A DNA stretch of 64,000 bases from an uncultured Pseudomonadota bacterium (GCA_902494875.1 CABUUO010000001.1:124001-188000), one strand, 5' to 3'. Shown: positions 39,916 to 48,846, numbered from the stretch's first letter. Made by a program: numbers and translations. Notes: generated from the sequence alone by a model not told the origin.

Positions 39916-41072
39916 TATTCGGCTCCAAACAGAATATATTTGATATTTTCACCGATTTTGCCGAACCAACCGAGTTTTTTTATGTCTTTATTGGCAATCA
40001 GCGGCACTTCAACCATTTCTGCACCGGGCACTTCAACCCGGACAAAACCGAGCTTATCTCCCTGTTTGACAGGTGCTTTGACCGGCTTGTCGTAAACGGC
40101 GGTCATTTTGACTTTTGAAGCTTTGTTCTTTTTGATGGTACGCAAAACATCTTCATTAACCAGCAAATCGACATTTTTCTCGGTACCGAACCAGACCGGA
40201 AGCTCAGCAACCTTTTGCCCCTGTTTTAAGATTTTGTAATTATCAAATTCACGGAAGCCCCAGTTCATAATTTTCTCCGCTTCCTCCGAACGTTCCTTGT
40301 TGGAGGCCAGGCCGCTCATAATGCTGATCAGGCGGCGATCACCGCGTTTGGCCGAACCTGCCAGACAAAAACCGGCCTCTTCGGTGTGTCCGGTTTTCAG
40401 GCCATCTGCTTCAGGCATTGAGTAAAGCAGCGGATTGCGGTTGCCTTGTCTGATGTTGTTGTGCGTATAGTTCCGTTCCGAAAACAGATAATAGTATTCG
40501 GGAAAATCTTTAATGATGATGCGCGCCAGCTTGGCCAAGTCTTCAACCGACATTTTCTGATCGGGATGCGGCCAGCCTGTCGCATTGGCAAAAGAACTGT
40601 TGTGCAATCCCAGTTTCTGCGCTTTATCCGTCATGGCACGGGCAAAGTCTTCTTCGCTGCCGGATATATTCTCGGCCGCAACGATGCAGGCGTCGTTGCC
40701 GGACTGAATAATAATGCCCTGAATGAGATCACCTACACGGACTTTTTCGCCGATGTTTAAGAACATGGTCGAACTGCCGCTGGCCGCACCGCCTTTGCGC
40801 CAGGCGTTCTCGCTGACGGTGAAAGTGTCGTCCAGACTTAAGGAGCCGTCTTTCAGTTTTTCAAAAATCATGTAGACGGTCATCAGTTTGCTCATGGAGG
40901 CCGGCGGGATCATCTTTTCCGCATCTTTGGCATATAGATACTGACCGGTGTCATAATCCATCAAAATCAGATTCTTGGCTTTGGTTTCAATAGCCTGAAC
41001 CGCAGAAGCCATTCCCAGAACCATTCCCGAAACCAATACGGTTGATATAAACAATCTGTTTCTGAATTTCAT
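39915..41072 (-). CDS. dacA: D-alanyl-D-alanine carboxypeptidase (PBP5/6 type)
   Basis: Trims peptidoglycan pentapeptides in the periplasm, 385 residues. The signal peptide ends near AVQA. Catalytic motifs: PASMSKLM (the Ser-x-x-Lys), QSGNDACI (Ser-Gly-Asn) and GLKTGHTEEAG (Lys-Thr-Gly). A C-terminal beta-rich domain and an amphipathic end (WFGKIGENIKYILFG) bind the membrane. It follows rlpA by 21 bases and is coupled to tmk by TAATG. Confidence 0.95.
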   Translation of the reverse strand: MKFRNRLFISTVLVSGMVLGMASAVQAIETKAKNLILMDYDTGQYLYAKDAEKMIPPASMSKLMTVYMIFEKLKDGSLSLDDTFTVSENAWRKGGAASGSSTMFLNIGEKVRVGDLIQGIIIQSGNDACIVAAENISGSEEDFARAMTDKAQKLGLHNSSFANATGWPHPDQKMSVEDLAKLARIIIKDFPEYYYLFSERNYTHNNIRQGNRNPLLYSMPEADGLKTGHTEEAGFCLAGSAKRGDRRLISIMSGLASNKERSEEAEKIMNWGFREFDNYKILKQGQKVAELPVWFGTEKNVDLLVNEDVLRTIKKNKASKVKMTAVYDKPVKAPVKQGDKLGFVRVEVPGAEMVEVPLIANKDIKKLGWFGKIGENIKYILFGAE

Positions 41073-41093
41073 TTTATCTACCTCTGTAATACA

Positions 41094-41945
41094 TTATTCG
41101 ACAATAACCCGGGCGTCAGACAAACCGGCGTCTTTGATTTTCAGCAACGTAATATTGGCGTCCGTTTTTCCGTAGAAAGGCCCGACACGGACACGGTAGA
41201 ACCTGCTGCCGTTAACTTCTGCGGGCATAATATTTATTTCTCCGTATTTATGCAGCTGCGATTTCAAATTGTCGGCCACATCCTTGTTGGCAAACGAACC
41301 GGCCTGGATATAAAAAATTCCGTCGGAAGCGTTTTGGGCCGTTTCCGTATAAGAACTTACCACTTTTTTGGGAATGGTAATCGTTTTGGGTTCGTTCTTC
41401 ACGACCACGGTCGGCGCCGGTGCTCCGGTCATAGCCGCTTTCAGCGCCTTGCTTTCCTCAGCCATAATTTCAACTTTTACCTTGGCCGTGCCCTGAGCCT
41501 GAAAGCCTAAGAGCTGCGCGCCGCGTTTAGAAATGTCTATGATGCGGTTTTTGGCAAACGGACCGCGGTCATTCACTCTCAATACCAGCGAACGCCCGTT
41601 TTCCAGATTGGTCACCCGGACGATGGAAGGCAGCGGAAGCGTGCGGTGTGCGGCAGTAAGCGTGTTCATGTCGTAAACTTCACCGTTGGCCGTATATTTG
41701 GCGTGGAAATCCTTCCCGTACCACGAAGCAGTGCCGGTTTCAACGTAATTATAATCTTCTTTAGGATAGTACCATTTGCCCATTATTTTGTACGGCGTGC
41801 CGATTTTATAGGTCCCGCCTTTGCCGCTGATTGCAGCTGATTGGGAATATTTGTCGCCAAGGCCGATTCTGTCGGAGGTACAGGAAGTCAGAGCCATGAG
41901 GGACAAAGCTATCGCACCTAATATCTTGTGGTTTATCGTAGTCAT
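41094..41945 (-). CDS. rlpA: RlpA-type septal ring lytic transglycosylase lipoprotein with SPOR domain
   Basis: A 283-residue outer-membrane lipoprotein with lipobox LTSC (Cys near 22). The double-psi barrel holds TGTASWYGKDFHAKYTANGE, AAHRTLPLP and LRVNDRGPFAKNRIIDIS, with the catalytic residues of RlpA. A C-terminal SPOR domain (FYIQAGSFANKDVADNL to YRVRVGPF) binds denuded glycan at the septum. It stands between the MltB-like gene and dacA, all cell-wall enzymes. Confidence 0.94.
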   Translation of the reverse strand: MTTINHKILGAIALSLMALTSCTSDRIGLGDKYSQSAAISGKGGTYKIGTPYKIMGKWYYPKEDYNYVETGTASWYGKDFHAKYTANGEVYDMNTLTAAHRTLPLPSIVRVTNLENGRSLVLRVNDRGPFAKNRIIDISKRGAQLLGFQAQGTAKVKVEIMAEESKALKAAMTGAPAPTVVVKNEPKTITIPKKVVSSYTETAQNASDGIFYIQAGSFANKDVADNLKSQLHKYGEINIMPAEVNGSRFYRVRVGPFYGKTDANITLLKIKDAGLSDARVIVE

Positions 41946-42012
41946 AAATTTTCCTAAATTTAAATTTTGTCAGAGCTAATCTAAACTTATTTTCAATATT
42001 CGTAAAGCACCT

Positions 42013-43296
42013 TTACGAACCCTTGTGCAATTTTCGCGGAGGCACCGGAATCGCAAAGCCGATTTCCGGATTGTAGTTGTTTATCTTGTTGAGCAGGCTT
42101 GCGTCCGGATAGCCGTCCTGCGGCAATTTTGCCTTTTGTTGGACCTGTTTTATAGCCTCCCGGGTTTGAGCGCCGAGCATACCGTCTTCATCCAGCTTTC
42201 CGAACCCTAGTTTATTAATGAAAGCCTGAATCTTTAATATGTCGTCCGTTTTCAGACGGACAGCCGGATTTTCCGCTACCGGTTTCCAGTTTCTGCCGGT
42301 TCGCAGATAATCAGCCAAAAGGCCGACGGCCAGGGCATAGTTTTCTGAACGGTTCCAAATCATAATTTTGCGGAAATTGTTCAAAACCATATACGCACGG
42401 CCTTTTTTGCCTTCGGGAACGATGACCGCCGCTTTAAGATCATCCGGCAGGTTTAGTTTTTTGTGGCTCAGGGTTTTGACGCCAAGTTTTTTCCATTCTT
42501 TTACGGTTTTAATATTTTTGCGGCCGCTGTTTGCAAAGTCGAAGTTCCACGGCAGGGTGACGGGCATTCCCCATTCCTGATTTTTGTCCCAGCCGATTTG
42601 ATGCAGATAGTTAGCCGCAGAAGCCGCAGCATCTTCAAAGGAATGCCAGATATCTATGCTTCCGTCGCCGTTATAGTCCACGGCATAGGCGTTAAAGGTC
42701 GACGGCATAAACTGGAAATGTCCCATGGCGCCGGCCCAGGAGCCCTGCATTTTTGTATGATCAATGTGCCAGGTGTCTATAATCTTCAGCGCTTGGTACA
42801 ATTCTTCCTTAAAAAATTTTGGACGTCTCCGGTCATAGCTGAGAGTGGTCAGCGCATCTATGACATCATAGCCGCCGAAATTCTGTCCAAAGTTGGTTTC
42901 AATTGCCCAGAATGCAATGATATAATGCGGCTGCACACCATATTTATCGCTGATTTTCTTCAGCCGGGGATAAAGCTGCTTATAATGCTGTCTGGCCTTT
43001 TCAACGCGTTTTTGGCTGACAGCGCGGTTCAGATACTGTGTAGAGGTCAGGATAAATTCGTTTTGTTTGCGGTCTATTTTAACTACAGCCTGATTGGGTT
43101 TGTAGTAGTTTGTTTTGTAGACCTCGTCCACCGTTTGTTGAGAAATGCCGCGGGCGACCATTTCTTCTTTCAGCCCGTCCAGCCATTGCAAATATTCTGA
43201 CGGCGGCTGCGTTTGCTCAGCCGGTACCGCAGCACATGCCGTTGCCGATACCATCAACACGGCGGCTAAAGAGACAAAACGCTGCGGCCACGACAT
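42013..43296 (-). CDS. Lytic murein transglycosylase (MltB family) with peptidoglycan-binding domain
   Basis: Cleaves glycan strands in the periplasm, about 427 residues. The signal peptide ends near ACAA. The MltB core has the catalytic Glu in AFWAIETNFG and the MGHFQFMPSTF segment, with NGDGSIDIWHSFEDA in between. A C-terminal peptidoglycan-binding domain begins at IQAFINKLGFG. The ATG at 43296 follows GGAGAAT; the in-frame TTG within that site is rejected. It is upstream of rlpA-dacA in the same direction, with 67 bases between. Confidence 0.92.
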   Translation of the reverse strand: MSWPQRFVSLAAVLMVSATACAAVPAEQTQPPSEYLQWLDGLKEEMVARGISQQTVDEVYKTNYYKPNQAVVKIDRKQNEFILTSTQYLNRAVSQKRVEKARQHYKQLYPRLKKISDKYGVQPHYIIAFWAIETNFGQNFGGYDVIDALTTLSYDRRRPKFFKEELYQALKIIDTWHIDHTKMQGSWAGAMGHFQFMPSTFNAYAVDYNGDGSIDIWHSFEDAAASAANYLHQIGWDKNQEWGMPVTLPWNFDFANSGRKNIKTVKEWKKLGVKTLSHKKLNLPDDLKAAVIVPEGKKGRAYMVLNNFRKIMIWNRSENYALAVGLLADYLRTGRNWKPVAENPAVRLKTDDILKIQAFINKLGFGKLDEDGMLGAQTREAIKQVQQKAKLPQDGYPDASLLNKINNYNPEIGFAIPVPPRKLHKGS

Positions 43297-43358
43297 CCGA
43301 TTATTCTCCAAACATTTAAATATTGTTTAATATTTAGCAGACGATGTTTTAAAAAAGA

Positions 43359-44273
43359 TTAATTTTGAGGTTTAAAATAACGTTTTTTCGCTTTTTCTCC
43401 GGATTTTAAACGCCAGTATTTACGAAATTCGCAAAGCGAATTTTGAATGTCGTGCAAACACAGATACGGCGTATTCGGATACCTCGGATTTTGCCAACGA
43501 ACCGCTTCCCAATCCAATCCCTGCTCTTTTTTCAAAAACTCAAAGGCTTCTTTCTGCATTTTGAAAAGCTGCCGGCATTTTTCCGCTGCGGCCGTCGGCG
43601 TCAGCTTTTGCCCGAAAATGATGTTTAGTCCCCAATGGGCTCCCGGCCCGACCACAAGAAAATCGTTTCCGCTGTAAGGGACGATGTTTCCGGCATAGGT
43701 CGCATCCAGCAAGATTTGTCCCGATAAAAAAGGTCCGGCCAGAGCGACATAATCCGCAATCAACCTTGTCCCTTCCTGCGGAGCCTGGGCGCGCAGTTCG
43801 CTTATCAGCCCGGGCAGACGTTTTCTCACGTCATTAAGCATAAGCAAAATCTGAACATGTTTATCTCCCGGACGGTAAGCGGGATTGTACGGATGAGAGG
43901 AAATGAGGTAGGCATTTGAGAAAACGCTTTGATTTTCTTTCAGCTTGTCCAAGCGCCGCTCATAGTCCTTAACGTTAAAGTTCTCGGGATCAAGAAGGCC
44001 TCCGAACAGATTTTCTATGGTGTCGCGGCGGTTGAAAAAACGGTAAGCGATGATGTTAAAAAGTTTTTGTTCGGCAGAAAGGTTCGGATTATGCAGATAT
44101 TTGGTTATGGCCAGCGTGCCGCCGTCCAGCTCGCGATATACGTTGCAAAAGCGGTAATTTTGAAAAATTTCGTCATCAGACCACGGTGGCGACAGCTTCA
44201 GAACGCAGCGCTTATGCCAGATTTCCTGGCGGCAGAATATAAACGTAAAAAAAGAAAGAATCATTTCGTCCAT
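43359..44273 (-). CDS. DNA-hypermodification family protein (alpha-glutamyl/putrescinyl thymine pyrophosphorylase-like)
   Basis: A 304-residue soluble protein. The N-terminal third reads like the helical domain of the aG/PT-pyrophosphorylase and 5-hmdU kinase group: PPWSDDEIFQNYRFCNVYRE, then a Thr/Asp helix and an AYRFFNRRDT segment. The C-terminal part has LVVGPGAHWGLN and DIQNSLCEFRKYWR. The known members are mostly in phages, where they act on modified thymine in DNA. GGAG lies 8 bases before the ATG. Neighbours are cell-wall genes and tRNA-Ser, with no phage genes. The family call is from memory of the motif, not from a search. Confidence 0.6.
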   Translation of the reverse strand: MDEMILSFFTFIFCRQEIWHKRCVLKLSPPWSDDEIFQNYRFCNVYRELDGGTLAITKYLHNPNLSAEQKLFNIIAYRFFNRRDTIENLFGGLLDPENFNVKDYERRLDKLKENQSVFSNAYLISSHPYNPAYRPGDKHVQILLMLNDVRKRLPGLISELRAQAPQEGTRLIADYVALAGPFLSGQILLDATYAGNIVPYSGNDFLVVGPGAHWGLNIIFGQKLTPTAAAEKCRQLFKMQKEAFEFLKKEQGLDWEAVRWQNPRYPNTPYLCLHDIQNSLCEFRKYWRLKSGEKAKKRYFKPQN

Positions 44274-44345
44274 TGCAGTTCTCCTGCAAAAATTTTAGAA
44301 AATCTGATATAAAATGCAAATTTAAAATTAAATAAAAAAAAGAAC

Positions 44346-44374
44346 TTGACGTTTTATAAAGTTTTCGTTAAAAA
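44346..44374 (+). promoter_or_regulatory. tRNA-Ser promoter
   Basis: TTGACG (44346-44351) and TAAAAA (44369-44374) are 17 bases apart. The start would be about 15 bases before the mature tRNA. Confidence 0.6.
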
Positions 44375-44397
44375 CATCGACATAAACCAACTCTTTC

Positions 44398-44487
44398 GGA
44401 GAGGTGGCAGAGTGGTTTAATGCAGCGGTCTTGAAAACCGTCGAGGGGGCGACCCCTCCCAGAGTTCGAATCTCTGCCTCTCCGCCA
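44398..44487 (+). tRNA. tRNA-Ser (anticodon TGA)
   Basis: A 90-base class II tRNA. Acceptor GGAGAGG pairs with CCTCTCC, the anticodon arm CGGTC-TTGAAAA-CCG carries TGA, a long variable arm (CGAGGGGGCGACCCCTC) follows, then T-arm AGAGTTCGAATCTCT, discriminator G and an encoded CCA. Confidence 0.97.
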
Positions 44488-44491
44488 ATAT

Positions 44492-44518
44492 AAGCCTGAC
44501 TTTATGTCGGGCTTTTTT
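44492..44518 (+). terminator. tRNA-Ser terminator
   Basis: AAGCCTGAC (44492-44500) pairs with GTCGGGCTT (44506-44514) with one G-U pair, followed by a T-run. Confidence 0.8.
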
Positions 44519-44600
44519 ATTTCCGTCGGAGATACGCATCAGGCCGCGCCATAGCTTGCCTTCTGCGGGCAGAGCTTTTTCAGTTTTGTCCGCAACAAAA

Positions 44601-44620
44601 AAGCACCCTGGCGGGTGCTT
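44601..44620 (-). terminator. Terminator of the CoaD-HD fusion gene
   Basis: AAGCACCC (44601-44608) pairs with GGGTGCTT (44613-44620), followed on the minus strand by a run of T. It is 19 bases past the fusion gene stop. Confidence 0.8.
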
Positions 44621-44638
44621 TAACGAGAAAATAATAAA

Positions 44639-45706
44639 TCACGGCAGCGTGTTCAGCATGTCAATTTCGCTTTGCATTTGTCTGAGAGCCTTGGTCTGTA
44701 CCCAAGAAGGAAAAATCTTATAGTCTAGTTCCTTCATCAGCTTTGTCAGCACGTTTGTCCGTTCCCGGCCATATATCCCCATGTCATATTGCTTATATTC
44801 TTCACGAACGCGATACATATAATCCGCATAATTGTCCTCATCAAACAAAATTGACAGATCAAGATCTTTAATGACACGTTCGTCTCTTTCAGCCGCTTTG
44901 CAAGCGTCGTTCAGATAGTCCGTCGCCATAACCAGCCGGCGGAAGTTTTGGTCTTTAAACGGCGCGGCGTCTGCCGAAGCAGCCGGCGTTTCACAAAGGT
45001 CATGATAAAATATTGCACGGCGCAGATTCTCAATATCGTCAACCGCACCACCGTTCCGCAGGTAAATTTCCAAACGGTTCAGCATATATGCGATATGACT
45101 GAGATTGTGGTAGGCGCGGCCATCAAAACAACGGGCAAACTCATACCACCAGCCGGACGAGATACGCTCGTATTCCCTTGAGAGATACTTTTTCATCAGT
45201 TCGTTATGCGTCGGCGGAAAGACATAACTCATTGCCAGAATATATTCGCCGGCAGCGCAAAGAGCCTTGACGTCAGAAGAAGAAACGGAAGCATATTGTT
45301 TTGAGGCTTTTATCAAAACCTGTTCTATATCCTCCCGAAAGCGGATTTTCAACAGTCTCTGATTAATTTCAAACAACCGTTTTTCATTGTCATCATCCAT
45401 AGCGCCGCGGGTTCCGCGCACAATATGGCTGCATCCGAGCTTGATTGCCATATCTACCGTACAGCCGTCATAACTGACGACATCTATATCAAGCTTTTCC
45501 TGAGGCGTATAGTAGGTTTGGTAGAAGTTCAAAGCTTCTCTGACCATCTCTACTCGCGTCTTTTGCGAAAACAGCGGTTTTTTACAGTCATTTATGCCCA
45601 CGGCTATAACGCAACTGCCGTATTTTCGGGCAGCGACCGCGGCAATGTCAATATGACCGCGGTGAACAGGATCAAAGGAACCTGCATACAATGCTTTTGT
45701 TGCCAT
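44639..45706 (-). CDS. coaD: Fusion: phosphopantetheine adenylyltransferase (CoaD) plus HD-type metal phosphohydrolase
   Basis: A single 355-residue frame with two domains. Residues about 1-165 are CoaD (fourth step of CoA synthesis): AGSFDPVHRGHIDI, KTRVEMVREA and VRGTRGAMDDDNEKRLFEIN, then the SSSDVKALC segment. Residues about 170-355 match the COG4339-type HD superfamily: GRAYHNLSHIAYML, AIFYHDLCETPAA, DLDLSILF with a following YADYMYRVREEY, and RTNVLTKLM. No frameshift or internal stop is visible. Plain CoaD is about 160 residues, so the second half is an addition, perhaps acting on a CoA precursor or nucleotide. The substrate is unknown. Confidence 0.85.
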   Translation of the reverse strand: MATKALYAGSFDPVHRGHIDIAAVAARKYGSCVIAVGINDCKKPLFSQKTRVEMVREALNFYQTYYTPQEKLDIDVVSYDGCTVDMAIKLGCSHIVRGTRGAMDDDNEKRLFEINQRLLKIRFREDIEQVLIKASKQYASVSSSDVKALCAAGEYILAMSYVFPPTHNELMKKYLSREYERISSGWWYEFARCFDGRAYHNLSHIAYMLNRLEIYLRNGGAVDDIENLRRAIFYHDLCETPAASADAAPFKDQNFRRLVMATDYLNDACKAAERDERVIKDLDLSILFDEDNYADYMYRVREEYKQYDMGIYGRERTNVLTKLMKELDYKIFPSWVQTKALRQMQSEIDMLNTLP

Positions 45707-45779
45707 ACATATAATTTTTAAGGGTTAATAATCTGTTTTAACCTAAAAAATTTATTACTGTTTTTGATTTTTGTCAAAT

Positions 45780-47036
45780 TTAAAAGCGGCGCAGACTGTC
45801 ATAAGCCAGCCCCAAACCAACTGATGAGAGTTTGTTTTGTCCCGAAATCTCGGCGTTTTTGAAAATTCCGCATAATTGTTTTTGAATATAAGGAATTTCC
45901 GCAGAACCGCCGGTCAAAACAACCAATTCAATATCCGAAGGCTTTACAGCCGCCTGTTTAAGACATTCGTCAACAGCCGCCGCCGTTTTGGCAACATTTG
46001 AGGCTATGGCGCGGTTAAAACTTTTTACATCGGCGGTTATTGTCGGATATCCGGAAAGAAAATCTAAAATCCGGGTACAGCTTTCCCTTGTTGTCAGTTC
46101 GATTTTGGCACTTTCAACCAATCTTAACAGTTCATGCCCCTTCTCTTTTTCAATCAGCTCCTGCAATCTGACGTAAAGCTCCGGCTGTCTGGCTTCCGCC
46201 AAAACCTGGCTTACGATGCGTCGGTTTTGATAACTGTAGGCAGAATTGACTTTGCTCCATTCAGCCAATTCAAAATATTGGGAACTCGGAACCGGAAGAT
46301 TTTTATTACCGTAAGTTGTCTTCATGCCCAGAGCCGGCATAAAAGCACCAATGCAGAGATTTTGGTCAAAATCGTTGCCGCCGATACGGACGCCGCTGCT
46401 GGCCAGAATGTCATTGCTCCGGTCAGCCTTGCGGCAAAGAGCCGCCCCTATCCTGATGACGGTAAAATCCGACGTACCTCCTCCGATATCCACCACGCAG
46501 GCCAGTTTTTCACCGGGAACGGCAATTTCATGAGCATAGGCCGCGGCAATCGGTTCATATTGAAAAACGATGTTTTTGAAACCGACCCGGCGGCATATTT
46601 CTTCAAGTTCTTTCTCCGCCTGCCTGTCCCCCTTGGGATCTTTATCCCGAAAATGAACCGGACGTCCCATAACGACGCTTTCTATATTTTCTTTAGAGAC
46701 AGCTTCAGCTTTTTCTTTTAATCTGTTGATAAATTGAGCTAAAATGTTTTCAAATTTTACGGGTTTTCCGTTAATCGCCGTACCGACCGACATTAAATCT
46801 GTTCCGAGAACGCGCTTCAACGAGCGCATAAACCTTCCCGGTTCACCATCGACATAGGCTTTTATGGCTGCGCTGCCAAACAGCGGCGCAGGTTCGTCTT
46901 CCGCATAAAAAACCGTAGACGGAATGGTCGGTTTGCCGTTCTCCACAGGAACCAGCAACGGAGACTTATCCGCGCCGGCCACAGCGACAGACGAATTGGA
47001 CGTGCCAAAGTCTATGCCGCAAAACGTATATAACAT
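45780..47036 (-). CDS. Hsp70-family protein, YegD-like
   Basis: A 418-residue actin/Hsp70-fold ATPase without the substrate-binding lid of DnaK. It has the phosphate-1 loop GIDFGTSNSSVAV, phosphate-2 CVVDIGGGTSDFTV and the adenosine motif LVVLTGGSAEIPYIQ. YegD proteins are chaperone-like ATPases of uncertain client. A clear ribosome-binding site (AGGAAG) precedes the ATG. It is upstream of the CoaD fusion by 73 bases on the same strand, and no DnaJ-type partner is near. Confidence 0.85.
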   Translation of the reverse strand: MLYTFCGIDFGTSNSSVAVAGADKSPLLVPVENGKPTIPSTVFYAEDEPAPLFGSAAIKAYVDGEPGRFMRSLKRVLGTDLMSVGTAINGKPVKFENILAQFINRLKEKAEAVSKENIESVVMGRPVHFRDKDPKGDRQAEKELEEICRRVGFKNIVFQYEPIAAAYAHEIAVPGEKLACVVDIGGGTSDFTVIRIGAALCRKADRSNDILASSGVRIGGNDFDQNLCIGAFMPALGMKTTYGNKNLPVPSSQYFELAEWSKVNSAYSYQNRRIVSQVLAEARQPELYVRLQELIEKEKGHELLRLVESAKIELTTRESCTRILDFLSGYPTITADVKSFNRAIASNVAKTAAAVDECLKQAAVKPSDIELVVLTGGSAEIPYIQKQLCGIFKNAEISGQNKLSSVGLGLAYDSLRRF

Positions 47037-47107
47037 TGACGGCTTCCTTCTGCTTGTTTATTGTTTGTTGCCGGAGGGTTCTAGCATCTATGCCGTTGAA
47101 TGTCAAC

Positions 47108-47728
47108 CTAAAAACTTACTCCGGCGGTAAACTGCAGAGAAGCAATATTCAGGCTTCCGCCGTCAAGACTGAAAGAACCCGAAAGTTTTGTAATCTGATT
47201 ATTGATTTCTATGATTTTGTTTTCCAACATCAGTTTTTTTTCTTTGTCGTCTTTATTTTCGTCATCTTCCAGAGCAATTTGATATTTTTGCCGGACCTCT
47301 TCCCGGGCCAAAGCCGAAGCATCGTTCAGCAGTTTTTTCAGCTCTGCGGTAAATTCGGAATCTTCATTCAAAACCTGTTCAATGGCTTCTTTGCCGGCAT
47401 TTTCGCCGTCGACCCGAATATTGCCGTTATCATCTATTTTGAACTTGATATTTTCACTATAGTCTATATTGCGAGACAAGAGCAGCCGCGTCAGACGATC
47501 TTGAACATTAACCGTTTGTTCCTGCACGCTTTTCAGCAAGGAACCATAACTCATATCAACTGAGGCCGGCGATTTTCCCGCGGATATGCCGACATTTTTC
47601 CGATCAGACAAATCAAGGATATAAGCCTCATCGGTTTGCCGGGTTTCGACAGCGGCGGCAATGCCGTCTGAACGTTTTCCGAACATATTTAAGGGCTGCA
47701 ATAAAGAACTGACTGACAAGATGCTCAT
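47108..47728 (-). CDS. Conserved-looking hypothetical protein with coiled-coil core
   Basis: A 206-residue protein; the ATG at 47728 follows AAAGGAG, while the longer frame to 47752 lacks support. It has no signal peptide. The N-terminal 60 residues are Ser-rich and flexible, the middle (about 85-125) has FKIDDNGNIRVDGENAGK, and the rest is a charged coiled coil ending in a Gly/Ser-rich beta segment (GSFSLDGGSLNIASLQF). No family is recognised. The middle and end might suggest a surface or secreted structural protein, but nothing proves it. Confidence 0.6.
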   Translation of the reverse strand: MSILSVSSLLQPLNMFGKRSDGIAAAVETRQTDEAYILDLSDRKNVGISAGKSPASVDMSYGSLLKSVQEQTVNVQDRLTRLLLSRNIDYSENIKFKIDDNGNIRVDGENAGKEAIEQVLNEDSEFTAELKKLLNDASALAREEVRQKYQIALEDDENKDDKEKKLMLENKIIEINNQITKLSGSFSLDGGSLNIASLQFTAGVSF

Positions 47729-47848
47729 TTTTTTCTCCTTTGTTTTTTCCATGCAATAATCGTGCCGTTTAATTATCCCGTTTTTGCACTTTACTTTTGC
47801 TTTGATAGTTTATAAGGTATGAGCAGTGCAATTTTAAGGAGATGTTTA

Positions 47849-48820
47849 ATGCATATTCTGGTTATCGGCGGCGCCGGTTACATCGGCAGCCACGTGGTCA
47901 AGGCTCTGCTCGGCCACAAAATGAAAGTGACGGTTTTTGACAACCTTTCCACCGGAACCGAGCTCAATCTGTTTAAGGAAGCCGATTTTATCAAAGGCGA
48001 CATTTTGAACTATGACGAAATTTTGACGGCAATGAAACAAAATGTGGACGGGATTGTGCTGCTGGCCGGCAAAAAGGCGGTCGGCGAATCTATGGAAAAT
48101 CCGATGAAATATGCGCTAAACAACATCAACGGCGTTATCAACGTTTTAAACGCCGCTACCGAAGCCGGCGTCAAAAAAGTGATTTTCTCATCCTCCGCTT
48201 CGGTTTACGGAACGCCGCAATATTATCCGCTGGATGAAAAACATCCGGAAAACCCTATGAGCTTTTATGGTTTTACCAAACTTGAAACGGAACGCTTTTT
48301 GAAATGGTATGACCAGCTTAAAGACGTTAAATTCGTTTCGCTGCGCTATTTTAATGCGGTCGGTTATGACGAAGACGGTGACGTCCGCGGTTTGGAGAAA
48401 AATCCGCAGAATCTGCTGCCGATTGTAATGGAAGCGGCGGTCGGCATTCGCGACAAGGTCAAAATCTTCGGCAATGACTATGATACCAAAGACGGTACCT
48501 GTATTCGCGACTATATTCACGTGACCGATCTGGCCACCGCGCATGCTCAGGCTTTGGAATATTTGGAACGGGGCGGTCAAAGCCAGATTTTAAATCTGGG
48601 GACGTCTCAGGGCAGCAGCGTTTTGGAAATGATTCTAAAAACCGAGGAAGTCATCGGTCGCAAAGTTCCTTACGAATTTGCACCGCGCCGCGCCGGAGAT
48701 CCGGCAATTGTGACCGCCAAAGCCAACAAAGCGCGAGAAGTTCTGGGCTGGAAGGCAGAACATTCGAGCCTTGACAACATTATCCGCTCGACCTGGAACC
48801 TTTATAAGGATTTGAAATAA
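47849..48820 (+). CDS. galE: UDP-glucose 4-epimerase
   Basis: Interconverts UDP-glucose and UDP-galactose for surface polysaccharides. Extended SDR fold of 323 residues from the ATG at 47849, with AAGGAG upstream. The NAD loop is GGAGYIGSH, the catalytic region has SSSASVYG and YGFTKLETERF (Tyr-x-x-x-Lys), and then CIRDYIHVTDLATAHA is diagnostic for GalE. The earlier in-frame ATG at 47819 is rejected. A terminator follows directly. Confidence 0.93.
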   Translation: MHILVIGGAGYIGSHVVKALLGHKMKVTVFDNLSTGTELNLFKEADFIKGDILNYDEILTAMKQNVDGIVLLAGKKAVGESMENPMKYALNNINGVINVLNAATEAGVKKVIFSSSASVYGTPQYYPLDEKHPENPMSFYGFTKLETERFLKWYDQLKDVKFVSLRYFNAVGYDEDGDVRGLEKNPQNLLPIVMEAAVGIRDKVKIFGNDYDTKDGTCIRDYIHVTDLATAHAQALEYLERGGQSQILNLGTSQGSSVLEMILKTEEVIGRKVPYEFAPRRAGDPAIVTAKANKAREVLGWKAEHSSLDNIIRSTWNLYKDLK

Positions 48821-48823
48821 CGC

Positions 48824-48846
48824 AAAAGCCCCGTTCAGGGGCTTTT
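48824..48846. terminator. Bidirectional intrinsic terminator
   Basis: AAAAGCCCC (48824-48832) pairs with GGGGCTTTT (48838-48846), just after galE and before the convergent gene at 48865. Confidence 0.8.

Noticed and set aside
44274..44487. Genomic island integrated at tRNA-Ser
   Set aside because: The tRNA is intact, no repeat of its 3-prime end was seen nearby, and no integrase is present. The hypermodification-family gene lies on the 5-prime side, which is not the usual attachment side.
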